A DNA stretch of 49,205 nucleotides, taken from a virus. The translations under genes were made by a program, and so were the position numbers. Below, in pieces: positions 1-6,240 of this stretch (positions are counted from its first letter, which is position 1; the number at the start of each line of letters is the position of its first letter). Where the stretch lies: positions 1 through 49,205 of IMG/VR virus record IMGVR_UViG_3300032213_002257. One strand, 5' to 3'. The notes beneath the pieces are model-generated. The model worked only from the letters and a program-made list of their open reading frames with translations. It had not been told where the DNA came from and searched no databases.

Positions 1-123
1 ACGTCGACACTTTCATGAAGGCCAAGGCAATGGTTGACCAGCTCGTTGCCGCTGCGCGTGAAATCAAACCGCGCGGAGCAGTCAAAAAAGCCACTTATCA
101 ACGCCTGCAGGACGCACTCGCCA
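1..123. repeat. Terminal direct repeat, left copy (circular permutation)
   Basis: Bases 1-123 are identical to 49083-49205. Because a gene reads without interruption through the junction, this is best explained as assembly overlap of a circular or terminally redundant molecule, not as a biological long terminal repeat. The unique length is 49,082 bp. Confidence 0.95.
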
Positions 124-149
124 ATTTCAGGGAAGGGGGTGCAGCGTGA
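1..149 (+). CDS. C-terminal part of membrane-anchored coiled-coil protein (wraps round contig end)
   Basis: This is the last third of the gene that begins at 48638 and runs off the right end of the contig. The first 123 bases repeat the contig end, and the reading frame continues through the join to a TGA at 147-149. The full protein is 197 aa. The tail here is basic and ends in a Gly-Ala stretch. The TGA overlaps the GTG start of the next gene (GTGA at 146-149), which suggests translational coupling. Function unknown; see the entry at 48638. Confidence 0.85.
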   Translation, partial: VDTFMKAKAMVDQLVAAAREIKPRGAVKKATYQRLQDALANFREGGAA

Positions 150-670
150 GTACGCATACACCGGCACCTTGGGTCACTGACCCTGTGGATGGCGTATTCA
201 GTAAGCGAGGCAATTGGATGATAGCGCAAATGGCGTCTGGATTGCCCAACAATGCGGATGCGGCAAACGCGGCCCGTATTGTCGCCTGCGTGAACTACTG
301 CGAAGGCGCAACCAACCAGGAACTCGAGCACAGCTCCTACGAAAAAACCAAAGCAAACCTGATGAGTGCATACAGCCTTATCGGCCAGTACCGTGCACAG
401 CGTGACGCACTGGTGAAAGCCGCGCTAAAGGCTCAAAACGCATTGAAGCTCACGGCAATGATTGACAGGACCAGTACGAGTGATGATGCCGCAAATGCGC
501 TGACAGAGGCCTTATCCACAGTCAAGCGCCACAACCACGAACCCGACCCGATGATGCAGCAGCGTGACGAGCTGCTCGCAGCCATCGGAAAACTCAAACC
601 CGGATACAGCGCCGAGGAGTTCGCAGAGCTCGCAGCCGTGTATCAGAAGGTGAAAGGGGGTGCGCTGTGA
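146..670 (+). CDS. Hypothetical phage protein with TPxPW and ANAARIVACVN motifs
   Basis: 174 aa, GTG start coupled to the previous stop by a GTGA overlap. Near the N-terminus it has His-Thr-Pro-Ala-Pro-Trp, and at about residues 38-51 the block ANAARIVACVNYC, followed by a long helical region. Both motifs recur in the protein at 3510-3947 (TPEPW and AANAARIVACVNAC), so the two are paralogues. I recognise this arrangement from small accessory proteins in many phages, but no function is established. The gene sits in a run of small overlapping genes that continues to 2055. Confidence 0.8.
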   Translation: MSTHTPAPWVTDPVDGVFSKRGNWMIAQMASGLPNNADAANAARIVACVNYCEGATNQELEHSSYEKTKANLMSAYSLIGQYRAQRDALVKAALKAQNALKLTAMIDRTSTSDDAANALTEALSTVKRHNHEPDPMMQQRDELLAAIGKLKPGYSAEEFAELAAVYQKVKGGAL

Positions 671-981
671 AGGTACCAACACTAAGCCGCTGGCAATGGC
701 TGTACCTGCAGCTCATTGTCATGATGTGCGTCATGATGGCCGTGTCATTCCTGCCCGAGCATTTTCACGAGTTCTTTGGCGATTGGAAGTGCGCAGGCTC
801 AGGAGATTTCATTGAAAAGCATTGGAGATACGAACGCTGCAATTATGCTGACAGGAACTACCACCTACCAACTTGGCACTGGGGGTGGAGGCACTGGCTA
901 CTCACTCTGTTCGGCGTAGTGTTCTGCATTGTCAATGTAGCGCGCCTCATCGCGTTTTGGGAAAGGAGGCCAAACGTATGA
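667..981 (+). CDS. Small two-helix membrane protein, hypothetical
   Basis: 104 aa starting at GTG 667, which overlaps the previous stop (GTGA). Residues about 10-28 (YLQLIVMMCVMMAVSFL) and about 78-96 are hydrophobic and probably cross the membrane. The segment between them is rich in Trp, His and Tyr with two cysteines, and by length would form an exposed loop. No family recognised. It ends in ATGA, coupled to the next gene. A role in the cell envelope or in superinfection exclusion is possible, but nothing in the sequence proves it. Confidence 0.75.
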   Translation: MKVPTLSRWQWLYLQLIVMMCVMMAVSFLPEHFHEFFGDWKCAGSGDFIEKHWRYERCNYADRNYHLPTWHWGWRHWLLTLFGVVFCIVNVARLIAFWERRPNV

Positions 982-1157
982 TGGCCTTCCTCGTAACCCT
1001 ATCCATGTGGGTGCAAGGTATGCCCATCAAGTGCGATAAGGTGACCCGCGACAAAGATGGCTTCTACCACCTGCGCTACATCGACCGCAAAACCAAAGAC
1101 ACCTTCGACATCCTATCTGACCAACTAATCTACCGCATCGACGGGTGCGGCTTATAA
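978..1157 (+). CDS. Small hypothetical protein
   Basis: 59 aa. The start at 978 is chosen because ATG 978 overlaps the upstream TGA (ATGA) and a strong AAGGAGG lies about 8 bases before it, which is unusual in this genome. The frame stays open upstream, but that part overlaps gene 667-981 and lacks a start signal. The central DGFYHLRYIDRKT stretch resembles DGVYAIRYIDNGQ in the protein at 4372-4767, so both may carry the same small beta-rich domain. Function unknown. Confidence 0.7.
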   Translation: MMAFLVTLSMWVQGMPIKCDKVTRDKDGFYHLRYIDRKTKDTFDILSDQLIYRIDGCGL

Positions 1158-1166
1158 CTTAAAATC

Positions 1167-1910
1167 ATGAAAGACCAAAAAATACAATCAACAACACAGT
1201 ACACCCTGTTCGGCACCATAGGATCGAACCGCGAGGTGGACAAAAAACACGTCAAGCGCCTGGCCGCTGCTATCTCGGAAAATAACCTGCTGCACCTGAA
1301 TCCGATCATCGTGAATTCAGATATGCAAATCATTGACGGGCAGCACCGCCTGCAGGCGGCAAAAATCCTGAACGTCCCTATTTATTTCGTGACTGACAAC
1401 GGCGTGAACAAAAGCCACATCGCTGCCCTGAATACCAACCAAAAGAACTGGGCGACCATGGACTATGTGAATTACTGGCAGCGCGAAAAGCGCCCAGGAT
1501 TCCGCGAGCTCGCCAAATTCATCAACAAGTCAGGGCTGCCCGTATCAGCAGCAGTGAGCCTGCTCGCCTTCGACCCTGCTGGCGCACTCAAGTCCATGCG
1601 TGAGGGCCGCGTCGATACCGACAACATCGAGATGGCCAACGAAATCATCGATTTCATGCACAGTGTTGCGGACCGTTACGGATACGAGTGGTTCATCTGC
1701 GGGGGTGTGGCCAAGTCGCTGCGCCGTATGTGGGAGCACCCAGAATTCGACAGCGATAAGCTGTGGCTTAAAATTGGCACCCAGCCGCGCGCCGTTGTGC
1801 TGTGCACCAGCGATAAGAAGTACCTCGAGATGTTCGCTGAGATTTACAACTACAAAGCGCAGTACCGCATCGACTTTTTTAGCCGCAGAAAGGAGGACCG
1901 CGGTGAGTAA
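1167..1910 (+). CDS. ParB/Spo0J-like N-terminal domain protein
   Basis: 247 aa. Residues about 25-90 match the ParB/sulfiredoxin-like fold: a helix that sets the register (KHVKRLAAAI), then PIIVN and the diagnostic IIDGQHRLQAA. The GxxR-type box binds nucleotide (CTP in chromosomal ParB proteins; NTPase or nuclease activity is reported for others). The C-terminal 150 residues match nothing I recognise and have no evident DNA-binding HTH. It is followed, with overlap, by a tiny HTH protein at 1903, so the pair could act together as a DNA-binding unit. Partitioning, regulation or nuclease activity are all possible. Confidence 0.8.
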   Translation: MKDQKIQSTTQYTLFGTIGSNREVDKKHVKRLAAAISENNLLHLNPIIVNSDMQIIDGQHRLQAAKILNVPIYFVTDNGVNKSHIAALNTNQKNWATMDYVNYWQREKRPGFRELAKFINKSGLPVSAAVSLLAFDPAGALKSMREGRVDTDNIEMANEIIDFMHSVADRYGYEWFICGGVAKSLRRMWEHPEFDSDKLWLKIGTQPRAVVLCTSDKKYLEMFAEIYNYKAQYRIDFFSRRKEDRGE

Positions 1911-2055
1911 AACATTCATGTCCGTTGCCGAATACGCCAAGAGCATCGGCAAGTGCAGACAGACGGTCCTTTACCGGATCAAACACAACAAACTACCAAA
2001 AGGTTACACAGCGCAGAAAATTGGCAAGGCGTACATCATCACCAAAGGCTCCTGA
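1903..2055 (+). CDS. Small helix-turn-helix DNA-binding protein (excisionase-like)
   Basis: 50 aa. GTG 1903 is chosen because AAAGGAGG lies 7-14 bases upstream and the start overlaps the end of the ParB-like gene. Reading VAEYAKSIGKCRQTVLYRIK gives a MerR/excisionase-type winged helix: VAEYA, a turn, then a recognition helix RQTVLYRI, ending with a short basic wing (KGY...KIGKAYIITK). Such proteins act as excisionases, small repressors or DNA-bending factors. Its stop codon lies inside the stem-loop of the terminator that closes the operon, so terminator and gene end are superimposed. Confidence 0.75.
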   Translation: MSKTFMSVAEYAKSIGKCRQTVLYRIKHNKLPKGYTAQKIGKAYIITKGS

Positions 2056-2074
2056 CGGGGCCTTTGGTTTTTTT
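2042..2074 (+). terminator. Rho-independent terminator ending the 1-2055 gene run
   Basis: Perfect 8-bp stem CCAAAGGC (2042-2049) with GCCTTTGG (2060-2067), a 10-nt loop and seven T (2068-2074). The stem contains the last codons of the small HTH gene, and the stop at 2053-2055 is in the loop. Confidence 0.92.
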
Positions 2075-2087
2075 CACTGTTTCCTGT

Positions 2088-2118
2088 TTTGCAGTCTCAA
2101 AATTGTTTCATAGCTTGC
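2088..2118 (+). promoter_or_regulatory. Promoter of the lysis genes
   Basis: TTTG at 2088-2091, 19-bp spacer, then TAGCTTGC at 2111-2118, close to the Bacteroidota consensus TTTG-N19-TAnnTTTG. The ATG at 2124 is only 5 bases past the box, so the message probably has almost no leader. The 14-mer CATAGCTTGCCACT (2109-2122) recurs exactly at 6227-6240 in front of the gene at 6241. Confidence 0.7.
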
Positions 2119-2123
2119 CACTC

Positions 2124-2423
2124 ATGCAAGACCTCTCACTCCTATGGACAGTTATTGTCACGATAGTAGGTGCCATCATCGGCGGAATCATTCGTTTTTT
2201 CACATACAAAGCCGATCAGGAAAAAGAGCTGTCACAGCTCAAACTTGAAAACGCGGTCATGAAAGAAAAGCTCAGCAGCCTTGAATACGTGACCGACCAC
2301 CTCACCCGAGCTGGCGAGGATATGAAAAAGGAATTCGGCAGCCTCAACAACGTGATGACGCAAATCCTGACCGAACTGAAACACGTGGCCAAAGAAGTCC
2401 AAGAACTAAAAGCCAAGCCATGA
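2124..2423 (+). CDS. Membrane-anchored coiled-coil protein, lysis region
   Basis: 99 aa. The ATG at 2124 directly follows the promoter box; the longer frame upstream crosses the terminator and is rejected. Residues about 5-25 (LLWTVIVTIVGAIIGGIIRFF) form one transmembrane helix, followed by about 65 residues of charged heptad-like helix (KELSQLKLENAVMKEKL). The single anchor plus coiled coil resembles small holin-accessory or antiholin-type proteins and also the inner-membrane subunit of two-part spanins, but a complete one-piece spanin candidate follows at 2662. ATGA overlap with the next gene. Confidence 0.7.
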   Translation: MQDLSLLWTVIVTIVGAIIGGIIRFFTYKADQEKELSQLKLENAVMKEKLSSLEYVTDHLTRAGEDMKKEFGSLNNVMTQILTELKHVAKEVQELKAKP

Positions 2424-2665
2424 AAAACTGGATATCCAGCTCATTCGAGTACAACGGCAAAGCGAGCTCGCGTAAATTGTCCGCCTTCTGGATGATACTG
2501 CTCACCACTTACATGGAGTTTCGGTTCGGTTCCGAGGCTACCGTCATAGAGCTTGTGAGCATCAACCTGCTGGCCGTGCTCGTGCTGCTGGGCATTGTCA
2601 CCATTCACGACATTGCAGCACTCAAAAACGGCTCCAAGGAGCCACCACAGCCCCCAAAATCATGA
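2420..2665 (+). CDS. Putative holin (two transmembrane helices)
   Basis: 81 aa, ATG 2420 overlapping the previous TGA. A short amphipathic N-terminus (MKNWISSSFEYNGKASSRK) is followed by a hydrophobic segment at about 21-40 and a second at about 43-65 (IELVSINLLAVLVLLGIVTI), then a polar proline-rich tail. Size, topology and the place before a spanin-like lipoprotein fit a class II holin that opens the inner membrane. Holins have little sequence conservation, so the call rests on topology and context. The next gene starts in a 4-base overlap. Confidence 0.65.
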   Translation: MKNWISSSFEYNGKASSRKLSAFWMILLTTYMEFRFGSEATVIELVSINLLAVLVLLGIVTIHDIAALKNGSKEPPQPPKS

Positions 2666-3162
2666 GAATATTATTCGCCCTTATCCTTGCCCTGTTCGTG
2701 GCGAGCTGCGGCTCTCTGCGCGTGAATAGCGCGAAGCAGGTGCACACCGTCACCCAGTCCAAGGACAGCACCGGGCGCAAGGTGACCACCATTCGGGAGA
2801 AGGCCGACACGCTGGTGAAGGTGGCAGGCAGCACGGCCAAAGCCTCAAAGCCTGTTTCAAACCTGCAGGACGGCGACAGCCTGGTGCTCGAGACAGACGG
2901 GCAGCGCGTGGTTGTCACCGTTGACGACGGCGGCAACGTGCAAGCCGTGGGCACCATCAAGCCGCGTGAGATTCCCATCAGCATCGACAGGGAAATCAAA
3001 CGCGAGGACGAGACGCACGTGCAAACCGACACCAAGGTGCACGACAATCAGGCTGTAATTGAGAAAAAGCGAGACACCACATACACGTGGCTGGCCGTTC
3101 CAATCGCGCTGCTGTTGCTGGCTTTGCTCGTTTTGCGCTTTGTATTGAAGCGCCTCGGATAA
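2662..3162 (+). CDS. Putative unimolecular spanin (lipoprotein with C-terminal membrane helix)
   Basis: 166 aa. Residues 1-16 (MRILFALILALFVASC) form a lipoprotein signal with lipobox V-A-S-C, so Cys16 should be lipidated and held in the outer membrane. The middle 125 residues are soluble, Val/Thr-rich and probably beta-structured. Residues about 146-163 form a C-terminal transmembrane helix with a basic end (RFVLKRLG). A lipoprotein end plus a C-terminal inner-membrane anchor is the topology of u-spanins such as T1 gp11, which fuse the two membranes after the wall is cut. The holin-like gene lies just upstream, the endolysin far away at 33890. Confidence 0.7.
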   Translation: MRILFALILALFVASCGSLRVNSAKQVHTVTQSKDSTGRKVTTIREKADTLVKVAGSTAKASKPVSNLQDGDSLVLETDGQRVVVTVDDGGNVQAVGTIKPREIPISIDREIKREDETHVQTDTKVHDNQAVIEKKRDTTYTWLAVPIALLLLALLVLRFVLKRLG

Positions 3163-3189
3163 AAAAAACGAAAAAAATTTTGCGTTTTG

Positions 3190-3221
3190 TTTGTCGTTTG
3201 ACAAAAAGGCTTTTATATTTG
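3190..3221 (+). promoter_or_regulatory. Strong Bacteroidota-type promoter with overlapping dyad operator
   Basis: TTTG 3190-3193, 20-bp spacer, TATATTTG 3214-3221; the first gene starts at 3244. A perfect dyad TTTGTC-GTTT-GACAAA (3190-3205) covers the -33 box. The same GTC-N4-GAC core lies exactly 14 bases before TATATTTG in the promoters at 46259 and 46779, so the three are probably controlled together. Confidence 0.85.
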
Positions 3222-3243
3222 CCACATCAAATCAGTACACAAC

Positions 3244-3441
3244 ATGACAAAGACATTCAACGTAACAGTATCAAGCCAGCAGAGCCACATCAAACCAGCA
3301 AACTACCAAGACCAGACCCACAGCCAAGTTTTCGAAATTTGGGCAAGCTACAGCGACAACGAAGCGCCTGAGAACTTGTTCGATGGCAACTATCACGAGC
3401 TGAACAGCAGCTACAATATTTGTGTAGAAGCAGAAGACTAA
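3244..3441 (+). CDS. Small acidic hypothetical protein
   Basis: 65 aa, first gene behind the 3190 promoter with a 22-nt leader. The protein is acidic and rich in Asn, Ser and Tyr, without hydrophobic segments, cysteine motifs or a recognisable fold. As the promoter-proximal gene of an early-type operon it could be a host-takeover or anti-defence protein, but there is no direct evidence. A GC-rich hairpin at 3461-3487 separates it from the next gene. Confidence 0.65.
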   Translation: MTKTFNVTVSSQQSHIKPANYQDQTHSQVFEIWASYSDNEAPENLFDGNYHELNSSYNICVEAED

Positions 3442-3460
3442 ACAGCCATAACTCCTGCCC

Positions 3461-3487
3461 GCCCGCTGAGCCCCTCCGCCAGCGGGC
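3461..3487 (+). other. GC-rich intercistronic hairpin without U tract
   Basis: GCCCGCTG (3461-3468) pairs perfectly with CAGCGGGC (3480-3487) around an 11-nt loop; outer CTGCC/GGCAG (3455-3459, 3491-3495) can extend it. No T run follows, so it is not a classical terminator. It may protect or process the mRNA between the acidic protein and the following genes. Confidence 0.6.
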
Positions 3488-3509
3488 TGCGGCAGTGAGA
3501 AACAACACT

Positions 3510-3947
3510 ATGAGCAAGACTAAACACACACCAGAGCCTTGGGCCGTTTACCCGAATGAGAAGCGGGTTTCTTTTGGACATCAGCATTCGCCACATAATT
3601 TCGTTTCAATAGGCTCGTGTTTCAGCAGGGTTACATACTTGCCAGAGGACGCAGCCAACGCTGCCCGCATCGTGGCCTGCGTGAACGCCTGCGCAGGAAT
3701 CGATAACGAGGTACTGCTGGATGACGGCGTGCGCAAGATGCGCGAGGACCGCGACGAGCTTTTAAAGCAGCTAACCGAAACACAGCAGGACCTCGAGCTT
3801 GCCCAGGCATCAAATAAGCGCCTGCAGCAACAGCGTGCGGAATTCATAACCACGCTGCACAACCTACTCATAAGCGACTACAAAGACCCCGATGCGAGGG
3901 CCAAAGCAATCGAATTGCTCGACCTTCAAGCGAATTGGATAGGATAA
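3510..3947 (+). CDS. Hypothetical phage protein, paralogue of 146-670
   Basis: 145 aa from ATG 3510, preceded by the A/C-rich sequence GAAACAACACT typical of starts in this genome. Residues 7-11 are TPEPW, and about residues 48-62 read DAANAARIVACVNAC; both motifs recur in the protein at 146-670. The second half is strongly helical and charged (KMREDRDELLKQLTETQQDLELAQ), probably a coiled coil. Paralogues in two early operons suggest a conserved accessory function, which remains unknown. Confidence 0.8.
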   Translation: MSKTKHTPEPWAVYPNEKRVSFGHQHSPHNFVSIGSCFSRVTYLPEDAANAARIVACVNACAGIDNEVLLDDGVRKMREDRDELLKQLTETQQDLELAQASNKRLQQQRAEFITTLHNLLISDYKDPDARAKAIELLDLQANWIG

Positions 3948-3974
3948 AACCACTACCATAACCACAACAGTAAT

Positions 3975-4229
3975 ATGAACATCGAAACACTAAACAAAGC
4001 CAACGCGATTGCAAAAGAAATCGAACAAGATGAAAGACGCATCAATGAATTTGAAGAGTTTAAGACACAAACAGACAACATTGAACTCTACAAGCCAAAG
4101 CAGAGCTCAAGACATGGATTTATCTACTTGGACACCTGCAGGGATGAGTGGACCGCCTTCTGTGATGCCGTTATTTCTAAAAAGCAAGCTCGTTTATCAA
4201 AACTCAAAGCCCAATTAGAAAGTCTATGA
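3975..4229 (+). CDS. Small hypothetical coiled-coil protein
   Basis: 84 aa from ATG 3975, behind the start-region motif ACAACAGTAAT. Highly charged helices at both ends (KANAIAKEIEQDERRINEFEEF and SKKQARLSKLKAQLESL) flank a middle with Trp and two Cys. No family recognised. ATGA overlap with the next small gene indicates coupled translation. Confidence 0.65.
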   Translation: MNIETLNKANAIAKEIEQDERRINEFEEFKTQTDNIELYKPKQSSRHGFIYLDTCRDEWTAFCDAVISKKQARLSKLKAQLESL

Positions 4230-4375
4230 ACAAGCCATACCTAGACCAAATTCAACGCAGAGTACTGCGAGAAAAGCCAAATACCTACTATGCAGAAAGA
4301 CTGCGATTCACCCTCGCAACAGCAAGGTTTAAAAGAGAAATTGGTCGGGTTATTAAAAAAATCACAACACTATGA
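4226..4375 (+). CDS. Very small basic hypothetical protein
   Basis: 49 aa. It is supported by exact coupling at both ends: its ATG overlaps the TGA of gene 3975-4229 (ATGA, 4226-4229), and its own TGA overlaps the ATG of gene 4372-4767 (ATGA, 4372-4375). The protein is strongly basic, with 14 Arg or Lys (for example IQRRVLREK and ARFKREIGRVIKK), and probably helical. A nucleic-acid-binding or inhibitor role would fit the charge, but this is inference only. Confidence 0.6.
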   Translation: MNKPYLDQIQRRVLREKPNTYYAERLRFTLATARFKREIGRVIKKITTL

Positions 4376-4767
4376 ATAAGCACATCATCACCACCTACGC
4401 CTGCCTGCTAATCTGCATCTATTTCGGATACCAGGCACCACGCGCTGCCACAGGCGGCGGAACAGCCCTACTGTACGCTATCTCTTGCGCTTTCCTGATT
4501 GTCTGCATGATTTGCGCGGTCAAATACGAAGCCGCGCAGCTATTCAAAAACAAGGTGCCGCGCAGCACCAAATTCAAACCGTTCAACTCGAACGACCCAG
4601 CGACCCACCCAAAGCAAGACGGCGTGTATGCCATCCGCTACATCGACAACGGTCAAATCACCACCGCGGTGAGCTACTGGACCGAGGGTGCGTTTCTGAA
4701 ACTCAAACGAATCCAAGTTGACGGCTGGGCAGGCCCTTATCAATCACCCGACGACGTTTGCGCATGA
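4372..4767 (+). CDS. Membrane protein with C-terminal soluble domain, hypothetical
   Basis: 131 aa. Two hydrophobic segments lie at about residues 5-23 and 31-52 (ALLYAISCAFLIVCMICAV), followed by a soluble domain containing DGVYAIRYIDNGQITTAVSYW and ending AGPYQSPDDVCA. The soluble part resembles the 59-aa protein at 978-1157. Ends in ATGA, coupled to the next gene. Function unknown; an envelope location is likely. Confidence 0.7.
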   Translation: MNKHIITTYACLLICIYFGYQAPRAATGGGTALLYAISCAFLIVCMICAVKYEAAQLFKNKVPRSTKFKPFNSNDPATHPKQDGVYAIRYIDNGQITTAVSYWTEGAFLKLKRIQVDGWAGPYQSPDDVCA

Positions 4768-5069
4768 CACAACTCACACTATTCAACCCACCATCCAAGC
4801 CAGAGCCACGATACCCGTGGCTCTCGGTTTTTCCTGACTTCATGCCCCGTGTTGGTGACATGTGCCAAATGCACGCGGTTATCCTCGAGGGGCAAGGTTA
4901 CTGCTCAGGTGATCCTGTCCGCATTCTCTCAATAGAAGGCGACAGCGTGCGCTGCGTAGTTGAGAACCAACGCGACCCCGATTTCTGGAAAAACGGCACC
5001 GAGTACAACTGCTCACTGTCTGATTTATGGCCCAACGTTCACCACAGGAGTAATGGCAAAGAAAACTGA
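4764..5069 (+). CDS. Hypothetical protein
   Basis: 101 aa. ATG 4764 is preferred because it overlaps the upstream TGA; a TTG six bases earlier is possible. After MTQLTLFNPPSKPEPRYPWLSVFPDF come a likely beta-barrel-like core (GDPVRILSIEGDSVRCVVENQ) and a polar tail. The FNPPSKPEPRYPW segment could be a partner-binding peptide. The end overlaps the HsdM-like gene by 17 bases, so the two are probably made together and may cooperate. No family recognised. Confidence 0.7.
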   Translation: MTQLTLFNPPSKPEPRYPWLSVFPDFMPRVGDMCQMHAVILEGQGYCSGDPVRILSIEGDSVRCVVENQRDPDFWKNGTEYNCSLSDLWPNVHHRSNGKEN

Positions 5070-5832
5070 TTTCCCGTCCGAATTACGCCATTTCGCTGGC
5101 GTTATAAACACTTTTCGCGGTCATCACTATGACTACGACATTTTCCGCGACTTCGTTGACTACGTGGTCGCATGCTTGCTTTGGAACGGCGACCCAAAGC
5201 TCGCGGATGAGCTCAAGAACCGATACCGTGACGACTACCCCCGATTCAATGACCTGTTTGTTGCCCTGGTGCAGACCATGGCGGATCAGACCATTGACGC
5301 ACGATGGTACGACGCACTCGGCACACTCTATGAGGTAATTGCCTCGCGCAACAAATGCAGCTGGATGGGCCAGTTTTTCACACCCTCATCCCTATGCGAT
5401 TTGATGGCCCAAATGCAGGCTGGTGACGTGTCCGACGACGCCAGAACAGCCAACGACCCTGCGTGCGGCTCAGGGCGCACACTGCTTGCCCTGAACGCCA
5501 TCCGTCCGGGCCTGTATTACGTAGCGCAGGACCTTGACCCGATTTGCACAAAAATGGCCGCCATCAATATGGCTTTCCATGGCATCAAAGGCCAAGCTGT
5601 GAACGGCAACAGCCTGCAGCCCGATGAGTTCGTTTTCGGCTATGAGGTGAACCCGCGACTGTACACCATAGGCGGATTGCCTCACCTAGTGCCCATCACG
5701 CGCGAAACGTCATACGTGCACAATCTATGGGAGAAACGCCTTGAGCAACCCAGCACCCCCGAACCACCGAAAACGGAAAAACCTGCCCAAAATCTCGCTG
5801 GACTGCCCGCAACTCAGCTGAGTGTTTTCTGA
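5053..5832 (+). CDS. HsdM-like N6-adenine DNA methyltransferase fold, motif IV not seen
   Basis: 259 aa. ATG 5053 is chosen over the longer frame because AGGAG lies at 5046-5050 and MAKKTDFPSEL is a plausible start. An N-terminal helical region is followed by GQFFTPSSLCDLMAQM, like the conserved FxTP block of type I methyltransferases, and then by motif I, DPACGSGRTLLALN, for SAM binding; AQDLDPICTKMAAINM provides the acidic residue after it. The expected catalytic (N/D)PP(Y/F) does not appear after VNGNSLQPDEF; the region reads FGYEVNPRLYTIGG. The protein may therefore be inactive, regulatory, or use a divergent motif. Last gene before a terminator. Confidence 0.75.
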   Translation: MAKKTDFPSELRHFAGVINTFRGHHYDYDIFRDFVDYVVACLLWNGDPKLADELKNRYRDDYPRFNDLFVALVQTMADQTIDARWYDALGTLYEVIASRNKCSWMGQFFTPSSLCDLMAQMQAGDVSDDARTANDPACGSGRTLLALNAIRPGLYYVAQDLDPICTKMAAINMAFHGIKGQAVNGNSLQPDEFVFGYEVNPRLYTIGGLPHLVPITRETSYVHNLWEKRLEQPSTPEPPKTEKPAQNLAGLPATQLSVF

Positions 5833-5857
5833 CCGAACTCCGCAGCGTTGACATTCC

Positions 5858-5884
5858 GAAAGGCCCCGAAAGGGGCTTTTTTTG
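5858..5884 (+). terminator. Rho-independent terminator after the HsdM-like gene
   Basis: GCCCC (5863-5867), GAAA tetraloop, GGGGC (5872-5876), extended outward by G-T and A-T pairs, then seven T (5877-5883). It closes the operon that starts at 3190 and isolates the origin-like region to its right. Confidence 0.92.
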
Positions 5885-5985
5885 TTACACTGTATACGGT
5901 TTGTTGACACTATTGTTACACCTAGGTTATTGAAAACCAACATTGTAACGGCTGTAACAGAAAAAACGCTGCGAGAGAAAGCAAT

Positions 5986-6042
5986 CACACATGTATGCGT
6001 ATGCACATGCACACGCACGCACACACGCACATACGTATGTAT
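5986..6042. repeat. 57-bp alternating pyrimidine-purine tract (Z-DNA-prone)
   Basis: Every base from 5986 to 6042 alternates pyrimidine and purine, mostly CA/TG and CG steps with a few TA steps. The CA/CG-rich core at 6001-6034 is the part most able to flip to left-handed DNA under negative supercoiling. It directly adjoins the AT-rich repeats. Confidence 0.85.
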
Positions 6043-6109
6043 TATTATTATTATATTTTGTTACATATTTTATTATTATTAAGAGAATCAACGACTTAGG
6101 TTTAACACA

Positions 6110-6187
6110 CCGTCAACAAAATGCCGAAAACCGTCAACAAAACACCCAAAAACCGTAAACAAAATGGTGAATTCCGTCAACAAAATG
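6110..6187 (+). repeat. Four iterons with 21-22 bp period
   Basis: CCGTCAACAAAATG at 6110-6123; CCGTCAACAAAACA at 6131-6144; CCGTAAACAAAATG at 6153-6166; CCGTCAACAAAATG at 6174-6187. Starts are 21, 22 and 21 bp apart, i.e. two helical turns, so bound proteins would sit on one face of the DNA. Confidence 0.85.
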
Positions 6188-6226
6188 AAATTCACGCTTT
6201 CATGGTCGCGATGAATCGGTTTTTTG

Positions 6227-6240
6227 CATAGCTTGCCACT
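6227..6240 (+). promoter_or_regulatory. Probable late promoter box before gene Z
   Basis: CATAGCTTGCCACT is identical to 2109-2122 in front of the lysis genes, and the ATG follows immediately at 6241. No TTTG -33 box is at the expected place, so it may need an activator. The transcript would be nearly leaderless. Confidence 0.5.

Larger units (their letters stand above)
5885..6240. other. Candidate replication origin: iterons, AT-rich tract and Z-DNA-like tract
   Basis: Non-coding. From left to right: GTTACAC at 5884 and 5915, with the reverse element TGTAAC at 5944 and 5953; one reversed iteron core TTTGTTGAC at 5900-5908; 57 bp of strict pyrimidine-purine alternation at 5986-6042; AT-rich ATT repeats at 6041-6082; and four direct repeats of CCGTCAACAAAATG or near copies at 6110, 6131, 6153 and 6174. 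The last phage gene block begins at 6241. Iterons next to an easily melted tract is the usual origin plan, but an operator for an unknown regulator is also possible. Confidence 0.6.

Noticed and set aside
1-123. Long terminal repeat or packaging end
   Set aside because: A gene reads through the join in frame and the size is typical of assembler overlap; physical ends cannot be inferred.
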